A stretch of 60,000 bases of DNA from Symsagittifera roscoffensis. Taxonomy: Eukaryota; Xenacoelomorpha; Acoela; Convolutidae. The notes below the pieces were generated by a model. The model was not told the DNA's origin. It worked only from the letters and a program-made list of their open reading frames with translations, and ran no database searches. Position 1 is the stretch's first letter; each line of letters opens with the position of its first letter. Positions 45,708 to 56,500 of this stretch are shown one piece after another. Location: positions 42,002,696-42,062,695 of the forward strand of contig NC_087067.1 of the NCBI RefSeq assembly GCF_963678635.1. Direction: 5' to 3'. Both the position numbers and the translations under genes were made by a program.

Positions 45708-48700
45708 TTACTTTCGTTTCTGCATCGTTCTAAGAACAATGTAAGTAATCGAGAAGAAAAATGCCGTAAAGATGATCAGGAAAGCGCAGTTCATCCATCG
45801 CTCTGTAACCTCAGATCCAATCCCTTGTTTGTCTAGCAACTCCTCGCCACTTTGACACACGAACTTCTCCGTTCGATTCCCTCCGGCGCCCATGAATGTC
45901 ATCTCCCCACAGAAATTCAAATCTGTGATCTGGGCCGAAGCGTGGGCTGCCAAGCAATATCTCGGAATACTGACGTACTTCAACGCCTGCAAAATCTCGG
46001 GCATACTCGTGACATTTAGAATCAAGCCAGCGAATAACACCATGATGATGTAGCTGACAGACACCAATGCCTGTGCCACAGCGAAAACTCCGGTTAGGAC
46101 ACTGAAGAAAAACGCCAGAGAGCAAGCTGCCATGGTTGTGGTCATATTGACGAACAGGAAAAAGACAAAGTATCCCAGGTCAGCTTTTAGTCCAAGCATG
46201 ATGTAGAAAATCGTCGAAAACAGCACAGTCGGGATTGCTCTCAGGGGCAAAAGGTCACAAACGACTTTCGATACAAAGTATGACGATACTCTGTAGAACC
46301 CATTCGCGGATTCGTGAAGGAATAGGCTTCTGCCGTTAACGAACACTTCAAGTGCCGCCATGTTTCCAAACATCATTTGCAACGTCGCGAAGAACAACGC
46401 TCCAAAAACGTTTTGGAATCCGTTCAGATCCGTAGTCCAGTCTATATACAATGTCCCAACTAAGAGGGAAAGTATAATCATCATAACTGAAGGAGCTATT
46501 GAGGTTTGAGGATTCCTGAGTAAGTTCTTTAATGACCTTATCGAGAGGTAGACAAACTGTGCGAACCAATTGGTCGCGTAACCTAAATCATCATGATCTC
46601 CAGGCATGTCAGCGCTGTTTGATGCGTTCAAACTTATCGTCTTGCAGTCCGCTTGTATTTTCTGGTATTCCACAGACTCCGAGAAAAAATGTGGAAGGTT
46701 TTTCTTTTCCGATTTCCCATTCATTGGTATCTTTTCTTCAACTTCCTTTTCACGAACTTGGTCCTCATTCATTTCTGATGAATCACTGTTTTCGAGGATA
46801 ATATCCAGAAAAAAGTCTGCTGGGTTGTTGTATGTTTCACAGACCAGATTATGTCTGGCGAAATAGTCGACTGCTTGGCTGGCTGGCCCATGGAACACAG
46901 TCTGTCCGTGAGAGGATAACAGGTGCAGTCGGTCGAACAGTCGGAAGATCGAATATCTCGGCTGGTGGATGCTGAACACGATTGTCCTGTTTCCTTGAAC
47001 AGTCAGATCCCGCAGTAGATTCATCACACTATGCGAAGTACTCGCATCCAGCCCTGTTGTCGGCTCATCTGAAGCAAAAAAAAGTAATACCAGGGGAACA
47101 ACAGGTTTTAAAAAGACCGGTTCTAGCAGACTCAAAAAATAACGCTAAAATCAAACGCGGCACTGGCAAGAAAGGACCGCTTGCTCCGTTGCGCTTACAT
47201 TCGGCACAAAAAGAATAGTTCGCGTAAATCAGTGTTTGCCGCTAAACTAGTTAAATTTGTCGACCAATCGTGAGATAATTGTCTTAATTAGGAAAACTCA
47301 ACCCCAGGCAGCGTTTTTTTTTAATTTGGCAGTCTTTATCGGCACTTAATCCAGCATCTCGGAACACCAAAGATTTAAATCGTTAGCCGATAATCCAGAA
47401 GTCTAGTTACAGCTCTTCCTCTCACACTATCTTGATGACAGGGGATCGAGTACTCGAACTGATGAGCTCGAAACGAACGCCTTAGCATTTAGTAATGTTC
47501 CTCTTATTCAATTAAATTGAGATCAATTTTTTTATTTTAACTCTGCATAATCACAGAATCTGCTATAACATGACGCCTCGAATTAAGAGCGTAATTTTGG
47601 TTCATTACATCGGTTGAAACCTAAAAATTGCCCTTTATTTGTACCGTGATTGTAGTTTCAAACCAAAGGCTTCCATATTGGAGCACACATTTTTCCATTC
47701 AACCAATGGCGCGTCTTTCCTCAAGCTTTTACCCATGCTTCATTAAAAAAAATAAAAGTGAGCACTTTTCAATTGAAAAAAAAACAACCTCGGGAAAATT
47801 TCATTAATTACACTCGTTTTCTCAAGCCGTAATTAAAACGTTCGTTTTTTATCGTACCAAACTTTCGATTGTTTTCAAAAAACGATCTTATAAAACTTCA
47901 TTTATTTTGATCGTTTAAATCTCGGGGAAAAACCCTGTCAGGACTATTCTGTAACTTTATAAATAAATCAATAAAATCAGATTGCCTACGAGATTTTGCA
48001 CTAAATCACTAATTTGCACTAAATTGAACATCGTTTTGATACTAACCCAAAAAAAGAACAGGTGGTTTAGTGACCAGCTCAATTCCTATGTTGCACCTCT
48101 TCCTCTCTCCCCCAGAGACGCCCTTGATCAACTCAGTGCCCACTTTAGTGTTTTCACACTTCTCCAGTCCCAGCTCTTTGATCAGCTCATCCACCCAGTC
48201 CGCCTTCTGTTTAGAGGTCAAGTTGCCTCTCATTCTCAAATTGGCAGCGAATTCTAAGTTTTCCTTCACTGTCAGAGTACCCATCACTACGTCATCTTGC
48301 ACTACATAGCTAAAAAACCTAACTAGTTATGAATAAATTCAACAGAAAAAATGACATTGAAAGTTGCAAAACTTTGAACGCTAATCTTTTTGGTCACGCA
48401 AGAGTTTTCGATTGCCAAAACAAATTTTTCGATGCTCACAATAATTCTTTCGACGTATTGAGTAAATCCTTTGTTTGTGTAAAATAGTATTTCGAGTTCA
48501 AAAATATTTGCAACTTTCGGAAAAGAATCCAGTCACCTAAATGAAAACAGCTAATTTTGACTAAACAAGTGTACAACTTTATTCATCAAAACAAGCACAA
48601 AGATTTTATGAAAACGAGCAGTTTGTCTTAGATGTTAAAAAGCTGAAAACAGTTATTTAATATTAATAAAGATGACATTATTTCTTACCATGCACCCTAG

Positions 48701-49412
48701 CTAGGAAAAGAAAAAAGTTAATGCAAACTTCGCTTCGGTATTAATATCACACGTGCATTTAACGTGCATGTATCGTGCATTAAAATGACAACTCGCTAAA
48801 ATACTCGAAACACAATTAAATGGTAAAAATTTTGTGACATGTAAGAAAAAAACTTCCAAATGAAATGCTCAAATTTAGATTCTATTTCGTAAGCCTGCCG
48901 TAATTTCTCATGTGCTCTTCTACGTAAAATTGATTTTATAAGTATTTGCACTAAAATTAAAAACAGCAGAAACAATCAACTCCGCGACAAAAAACTTCGC
49001 GACAAACCCATAAAAATACCTTGTATTAATTATTTTGTCAATGTGAAGAGACTAACCCAGAAATCAGTTTGAAATTTTTAGGCACCGGTCTTCCGTTTAA
49101 AAGGACCTCTCCTTCCAGTCCTTTTGAATCTTTCCTTTTGGCCAGTAAGTCCAGCAAACTAGTCTTCCCGCCTCCAGTTGGTCCCATAATTGCATTCAGG
49201 CCAGGTTCAAAAATCCCGCTCACATCTCTCAAGATTCTTTTGTCCACTTTTTTGAAAGGTCTCCCGACTTTCACCGAGTATTTCAGGTTATGGAACGAAA
49301 GAGTGTTTGTTGTTCCTGTTGTGATGGTTTCGCCATTTGTGAATTTTTCTTTGTCAATTTCACTTGTAGCCGACACACCTTTTATTTCTACTTGAACGTC
49401 CACCGATGCCAT
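45708..49412 (-). CDS. ABCG2-like half transporter, paralog 1
   Basis: Three exons on the minus strand: 49412-49057, 48309-48047 and 47068-45708, with introns of 747 and 978 bp beginning GT and ending AG. They sum to 1,980 nt, a 659-residue protein (human ABCG2 has 655). The ATP-binding domain has Walker A GPTGGGKT (77-84), Q-loop Q123, signature VSGGERKR (183-190), Walker B VLFLDE (203-208, rebuilt across the second intron) and the switch histidine H241 in SIHQPRYS. Six membrane segments follow, with a last extracellular loop carrying cysteines and a GNRT glycosylation site. ABCG half transporters dimerise and export lipids, urate or xenobiotics at the plasma membrane. The ATG at 49412 lies 6 nt after an acceptor TATTTTCAG. 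The ABCG2 subtype is well supported; the substrate is unknown. Confidence 0.95.
46803..47076 (-). repeat. Conversion-like tract shared with paralog 2
   Basis: 273 of 274 bases match 54613-54886 (single difference at 47052). It spans the first 88 or so codons of the third exon plus eight intron bases. Flanking coding sequence is clearly diverged. Confidence 0.95.
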
Positions 49413-49454
49413 GTAAATCTGAAAATAGCGAGAGTTGTAAGGATCTAGCTTCAA

Positions 49455-50700
49455 CCAAGATGGTTATCAGATGTTTAGACATTTCTCACATGGTTGAAGA
49501 ATGATTAAAACATCAAACAAAATCGCGGAGGTTGATCTATACTAAAAGAAGAAGAATGCACTTTCCATATAAAGTTTTTTTCTGTATTGCAGCAAGTAAG
49601 ATACAAACAGTAACAAAAAGCAAGAAATGCTAGTGCTTTGGCTGCATTTTTATTTTCCTGATATCGCTGTTTCCAATCAAATAAGTTGACAGGAAATAGA
49701 GAAATTTAGCAACGGAAATAACTGTTAGTTTTGTCAAAAAATTGAACTTGGTTTGTTTTTACCAAGACAAATCGACTTCCTTTGTATTTGTTGAGATTCG
49801 CGAGAGTTAACAAACGATAAAATAAGAAAGTTCGTTACAGTTGCGATAGTAGCAAGTCTTTCAATCATGAAGCTAGAATTTTCTTCCTGTTAAGAATTGT
49901 TTACCGAAGCAGCTCGGCTTCAGAGCAATGCAGCTTTGAATTGGTGGAGTTCTGCTGCTGTGTATTAATTTGTCCATTGTCATCTCAAACAATTAAAAAT
50001 GACACATTTGATAATAGTTATTTTTTGCGTTAACTTCTTGGGGAGATACGTAGAGAAAGTAGATTTGGAGATACGATTTTAACGCAATGCAACAATCTGC
50101 CACCAGCTACCATTAACTACAGATGAATAATAAAAGTAATTCAAAATGAGACAATTCACCGCAGAGCAATTTTACAGGGGCCTAGGAAATTAGATGAAAA
50201 GCAATTAGATGTGACCAACAAAAACGAATTTAGACTTCGATGCAAAATTAAAAATATGGGAAATTAGACGTAATTGTATTGTTCGAGTCTGAAATTTGTT
50301 AACTGACTACAATTAACTTTCTTCCGAGCTTTCTTAAATGCAAATCAACTTTTAACAGGCCGCAATTTTCACATGCCGCAATTGTATAATTTATGCACTT
50401 CAAATTTTTTTATAATATTGAGCTTAACGTCTGATAAATCAATTGTGATAAATATTTTGATCATATACTACTTTTGTAATTATGAAAACTTGTTTTAAGC
50501 AATAAGTTTTGTTAGCCCGTTGTTTTCCGTCTAAAATCCTAGTTTGGCAAAAACAATTTAACGTCTAAATTCCGTTTTAATGGATCCGTCTAATTTGCTT
50601 ATCGTCTAAATTCCTAGCCCCAATTTAACATATATCAAAAATTAATTTGAAGTAAATTGATTTGGCAATGCACAGCAATCAAACGGCTGGTTACATAGCA
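49455..50700. other. Intergenic between the ABCG paralogs
   Basis: AT-rich sequence with no supported ORF. It should contain upstream sequence for paralog 1. Confidence 0.35.
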
Positions 50701-50730
50701 AAAAATAGACAAGTTATAAAGTAGATACGT

Positions 50731-50880
50731 CATAAAGTAGACAACTACTATATTAACCTATCACAATCGAGAACAAAAAGCAAACTTAGAAAAAAAATAA
50801 TTACTCATTATTCACTTCCTGGGTTTGCTTTGTGTTCTCAATTCTGATTGGTTGATTTAGTATTTGTCTACTTTTTGACC
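50731..50880. repeat. Fold-back element 1
   Basis: Imperfect inverted repeat: left arm 50731-50788 (AAGTAGACAACTACTATATT..., ATCGAGAAC) and right arm 50821-50880 (TTCTGATTGGTTGATTTAGT, ATTTGTCTACTTTTT), with a short AT-rich loop. The arms share a core with fold-back element 2. Confidence 0.75.
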
Positions 50881-51013
50881 CGGTATGAAATAAAGTTTGT
50901 CTTTTTTGACCGCACTCCCAAACGGCTTTATGCTTTATTAATTGTTTTACGGTACAACTAAGTAATGTCTCCTTATAAAATTGCCAAGCAACGAATTATC
51001 GGAGTGCAGTCTA

Positions 51014-51209
51014 TATTTAGACAAACGCGTATTCATACACGTCAGTAAGCAGACAAATACTATATAAACCAATCAGCATCGAGACAAGGAACAAATTCAT
51101 AATTAATAATTATTTATTCCTTAAATTTGTTTTCTCATCTCGATTCTGATTGGTTAATATAGTATTTGTCTGCTTACTGACGAGTATGAATATGCGGTTG
51201 TCTAAACAT
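51014..51209. repeat. Fold-back element 2
   Basis: About 85-90 percent matching arms. The left arm carries GTCAGTAAGCAGACAAATAC and AACCAATCAGCATCGAGA. The right arm carries the complement, ending CTGCTTACTGACGAGTATGA. The loop is AT-rich around 51100-51115. It looks like a non-autonomous DNA transposon built mostly of terminal inverted repeats. Confidence 0.8.
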
Positions 51210-51539
51210 TGCTATGAACCGAAATATCGCTTGCTATAAGTGAAACGAAATATCACTTGCTATAATTGCGACGAATTGTCGCTATGCCAATTTCTGTTTC
51301 ACGGTTTTGATCGACAATGTGATCAGAAAATTTATAAACGCGTAAAAAGTAAGTAAACTAGGCAGAACCGACCAAAGTTGTTATCAAAAGTATAACAAAA
51401 AAATAGAAATGGTTTTTTCCACAATTTTTTCAATTTTTTTGTCAGAGAAATGCCATATAAAGTTTTCAAAACTAGATTTCGTTTGGAAAATTAAGTTTTT
51501 TAGCCTAATTGAACAACTTAACAAGTTGCCATCTTTTTA

Positions 51540-51665
51540 TTTGCACGCTTAATTCGGTCGAAACGAGACGAAAAATCAAAAAATTCAAACCGGTTTTTCT
51601 CGACACTGGGAAAATTTGTTTCAGATTTTTTATAGTCGTCCGAATCACGACTGAAAAGGCTTTGG
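51540..51665 (-). repeat. Family A fragment
   Basis: AAAAATTCAAACCGGTTTTTCTCGACACTGGG-type block and CGAATCACGACTGAAAAG, as in 15510-15605. Confidence 0.5.
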
Positions 51666-51779
51666 CATACAGAGAAGCGAAGCTTCGCAAACAATTGCAA
51701 GAAAACGACAAAAAGCAGCTCTGTAAAGTTCAATAATATAAATTAGAAATAAGCCTCGACTTAGCAAAAATTCAGTTAC

Positions 51780-51970
51780 TTCTGAGATTTGAACCTGAAA
51801 CCTAGAGATTAAGAGTCTCACACTCTAACCACCAGCCAAGGAAGCTTAACACACGCCAAACACCAGCCACAAGAAAAGCCGAGAACAGATGCTGTGCAAT
51901 TTCCAATACTAAAGTGATATTTCCAAATAAGTGAACCCTGTTAATGAACACTTTTATTTGCGAGTTAGGT
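51780..51970 (-). repeat. tRNA-Lys-like SINE, minus strand
   Basis: The reverse complement of about 51783-51845 reads like a degenerate tRNA: A box TTGGCTGGTGGTTAGAGTG, an anticodon-arm-like GAGACTCTTAATCTC (CTT, lysine-like) and B box AGGTTCAAATC. The adjacent sequence to 51970 matches the repeat at 8260-8370 in opposite orientation, so the tRNA is part of a SINE. Confidence 0.6.
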
Positions 51971-52039
51971 AAGAAAAAAAGAAGGCTAGTAATAACACAC
52001 TAAGCTGATCGCAAGTGTAAATATATCACTCGACCTATT

Positions 52040-52150
52040 CTGATGATTTTTTGTGCAACCTGATTTTGCGCGGAAAACAGAAAATGAAAAAAACTATAAC
52101 ACCCGAATGCAAAATTCCTCCCCATTTTTCAAATGGTCGGAACAATGAAA
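52040..52150 (-). repeat. Family A fragment
   Basis: ACCTGATTTTGCGCGGAAAA followed by ACCCGAATGCAAAATTCCTC and CCATTTTTCAAATGGTCGGA, the same blocks as at 15645-15730 and 19417-19498. Confidence 0.55.
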
Positions 52151-52269
52151 CTTTTGCAATGAGCAGGAATCGAATCACTTGCTTCAAGATTTTGAGCCTC
52201 AGGTCCTAGCATCTGCGACATGGTCACTGCTTGAAAATGCAAACACGAACCAATTAATACAATAGGACA

Positions 52270-53529
52270 GATGCTTTTGAACTGCCATTGAATTGAGTCA
52301 CCAAATGCGCTCTTTTTGAATAACTTGCTTGTTTAAAAATGTTTTAAGACTTAATTTTCAACATTTTCATCAAATGTTTCATGCATGGAATTGCTTGAAA
52401 ATAACTTTCAGTTCGTATAGTTTATTTAAATGAATTTCAATAATGAGCTTTGGCACATAATTATGGAAAACTTGGCATGACGGTAATCAGATTTAAACAG
52501 CTAATTTAAACAGTTAATAAACATCACTGTTTTTTGAGTGTCAAAAATGGTTCAACAAAGACACAAAAAGGTTGAGTTTGAACGCATTAGTTATTAAGCG
52601 CAAATTTTGTACAAAGCAATTGTCTTTGGTTAATTAAAGACTCTTCAAAAACTCAAATTTGTTTAGAGATGATCCAAGTAGCCAAAAATGTGCCATGTCA
52701 TTCATTCAGAGATCTAATTCTTGAACATCTAATTCGGTAAAGCTCATCAATTATGATCGCCATGCTTTTTTTGCAATCAGAGAGACGAATGCTAGAAGAG
52801 AAGTACCATTAGAAAACTTTCATGGCCTAAAATCGACATGAAGGGAAGCTAGACAAACTGGAGTGCTAGTGTTCTACTACAAATCTCATTGACAAAATTG
52901 CAAAGAAAGTTCGTTTGCATAAAAAAAAATATCCAATGTTTTGTCACTGTGGGAGCAATTAATGAAAGTAAATTTCTGGGCACGTAATTTTTTTTTCTAT
53001 TGAGAAGTATTTACCTTACTTGGTCCATTCGAAATAATTTGTGCTCTCAATGTGTAAAAAACCACCGGAATCTCATTTGTACAAAAAAAATCAGAGAGTC
53101 TACAGGTGATCACAATTTGCATGAAAATGCACTAATTAAAAAGGATACACAAGTCTCCGGGCAATATTACACCAAGTTTTAGTCGAGGTGCTCCTTTTAA
53201 AAAACAACGTTCCAAAAGATGAAATTTTCCTACCATGCGATCAAAACCTCAGCTACAAACAACGATTTTCTCGCTTTATCGCAACCACCGAAACAGTCAA
53301 TTTTCTAATTATTTAAATAAATTCAAATTTAATTTAAGGAATCAATCAAATCAACCATTTAAAATAAAATATATAGGATTTCTTTAACCCATTTCTCTTA
53401 ATTCTAATAACAATTTACTATTTAAAAACAAACTTCTTCTTATTTCACCTTAGATCTAAGCAAGCTAATTACACTACAAAAAAAAACATTTCGGCAGCTC
53501 TTCGACGATTTGTTTCTTTTCGACGCAAT
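52270..53529. other. Intergenic, 3' of ABCG paralog 2
   Basis: No supported gene; AT-rich sequence with short frames lacking family motifs. Confidence 0.3.
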
Positions 53530-56500
53530 TTACTTATTTTTTCGCACCATTCTGAGTGACAAATAGGCTAAAGTGAAAAAAGTAACAGTGTAAATCAAAA
53601 GAAAACCAACATTCAGCCACTGACTTGCTGTATCATAGTTAATATCCTGTAGTCTAAGGAGCTCCTTTCCTGGCTCACAGAAGTAATCCTCGTGAGCGGT
53701 TCCGTTCCGGATAATAGTTCTGTACCCACAGAACTCCAAGTCTGAAATTTGAGCTCCAGCATGTGCAACTAAACAGAATCTAGAGATGCTTGTATACTGA
53801 AGCCAACTTAAGGCGACCGGCATGCTTGAAACGTTCAGAATAAGCCCTGAAAACAGCATCATAATGACAAAAATTACCGCCAACAATGCATTAGCTACTG
53901 TGGAAGAACCCGACGCTACGCTTATGAAAAATGCCAACGAACAAGCGCTCATAGTTGTAACAATGTTCGTCAAATGAAAAAACGCGAAGAGTTTCAAGTT
54001 AAATTTCAGACCAATAATCCAATAGAAAATGGTTCCGAATACCAAACTAGGAACCGTGCGTAAGGGCAATAAGTCACAAAACACTGTAGCAACAAAGTAG
54101 GCCGAGACTCGGTAAAAACCATTAGCCGATTCATGCAGAAATATGTTCCGTCCAGTAATAAAAGCTTGGATCGCAGGAACGTTTCCAAAAAGCATTTGGA
54201 TCGAAACAAAGAAAAGAGCCCCGAACAAGTTTTGGAACCCATTCAAATCAGTCGCCACGTCCAAGTATAGAGAACCCACAACCAAAGCAAGGATAGCCAT
54301 GGAGGCCGAAGGTACGATCGAACGTTGTTTTTCACGGAGCAAGTTTCTGATTGATCGTTGTGAGAGGTAGAAAAATTGGCTAAACCAATTAATCGGGTAT
54401 CCCAACGATCTACAGTTGTCACTAATAGTTCTATGATCTAAGATCTCAAAGCAAACTTTTTTCATCAATCGATTCTCGGGCGATGTTTTAAACAAAGCTG
54501 GCAAATCGATTTGCGCTGCTTTCCCATTACTGTTGCATGTCTCTATGATTGGAACTACTGAATCGCTCAGGTTTATCTTCAGATCTGATGATTCTGAATT
54601 CTGTGTTATGACATCCAGAAAAAAGTCTGCTGGGTTGTTGTATGTTTCACAGACCAGATTATGTCTGGCGAAATAGTCGACTGCTTGGCTGGCTGGCCCA
54701 TGGAACACAGTCTGTCCGTGAGAGGATAACAGGTGCAGTCGGTCGAACAGTCGGAAGATCGAATATCTCGGCTGGTGGATGCTGAACACGATTGTCCTGT
54801 TTCCTTGAACAGTCAGATCCCGCAGTAGATTCATCACACTATGCGAAGTACTCGCATCCAGTCCTGTTGTCGGCTCATCTGAAGCACAAAAAATTAACCC
54901 GGAAGCTATGATTAACTTCTCGAAGCAAAAATTCCCAAAAATTGTAAAAATGCAACAAACTGCAAAAAATAGCAAAAAAAATCAATCAAAAAACATTCAG
55001 TAGATTGCGGAACTGAAATTCCAGCGATCCAGATTAAAAATCAACTGCGTTGACAACTGTGGCATAGGACCCGTGTCTGCCAAAAAGATGCAAGCGACAT
55101 TGAATGCTCTGTAGATTACCACAGGCTAGTTAAGATCAAATCTGTTTGAGTTGCATCAAAAAAGTGGGCTCCTATTACTCCACAAACATTGCTTGGGTAA
55201 ATTAAACACCACATGTCTGAAACTCTGATATCAATCTTTATTCAAGCATTTGTTAACAGGTCCAACATATTTGCCAAAAAATGGTCTTAAAAGGACTTCT
55301 AATTTTTGACTGACGCAAGCCACTAACAAAACAGAAACAGATGCTAATAAATTGCCAAGCAGCAAAAGTGTCACAAATTTAAAACATAACCAACTACACT
55401 AAATTTGCATGTAATGAATAGGAAATTATAAAGCTTAATCGTGTATAAAAATTTCGCAAAAAATATTGAGTTGAAAAATTTTATGTAAACTTTATTACTA
55501 CTAATGTATGGAACAATTTTTTTTTCGGTTTGATTTGATAATTAAAATGCATCAGCTGTTTTAACCTATTACCAATCGAATGCCAAAGCAAATGTTATGA
55601 AACTGCCAATGCAGCCTGCTTCAAAATTGCTACCAAAAGTAGCTCTGATAATTGCGACCTAGGTTGGAAAAACAAAAATTCCTGGTAGTATTACACAACG
55701 CTCCGCTTGCGTAATGAGTCAAATTAAAAACTTCATGACAATTTCCGAACAATCATTATACATAGAGGCTTAGCGGAGATTCGCATCATTTGCTATACAG
55801 AAAGAAGCCATAATTATATATTTCACATATTGAGCCGAAAAGCATTTGAGCCGAACAAAAAATCTTTTATTTAAAAACATAGCCAATCGAAGATTGGAAA
55901 AGAGTAATGAACGCAAGTAAACATAATAAAAACACTGACTTTGTTGAAACAACCTCAACTTTCGAATTTCAAAGAAAAAAATAGATGCCCTTTAAGCTCT
56001 TTGAATTTCTAGAACAATTTATGACTGGCACTTTTTTGATAACATAAACGCAACTTGAGAAAACTGGAACAATAGGTAAAGTTTTTATTCCGCTGGAAAA
56101 TCTTAAAAATAAATTCCACTTTCGAAACTGGAAATCGTTTACGTTTTTTGCGCAATTTCCACGTTCGTATTTGAAGAGTACTATTTACGTCACTTTCAGC
56201 AGATGGATTTCAATTGAACTCAAAAAATGTATTATACCTTAGTGCATCAATATTTTAAGACTTTTTCCTGAAAAAAAAACAAAAAAAAAAATCAGCAAGA
56301 CCTATATAAAAGTCTTCGTTATGTTCATTGCTCTTAAACACTATGAGCATAACGAAATTAAAATGGCTTTACATCACTCTAAATCACGTAAGTTAAATAA
56401 CAAAATATTAGCCGAAAAGAAAAGAATTAATCCGACGAAAAATTAAGCGTGCAACTAAAAATTTGCGGAAAACTATAACAATTTGCGGGCAAATAACAAC

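Noticed and set aside
46532-47218. Plus-strand frames over the ABCG exons
   Set aside because: Opposite-strand shadows; the minus-strand protein is conserved and spliced consistently.
51783-51845. Functional tRNA-Lys(CTT) gene on the minus strand
   Set aside because: The acceptor stem does not pair fully and the sequence is embedded in a repeat shared with 8.3 kb, so it is a SINE head.
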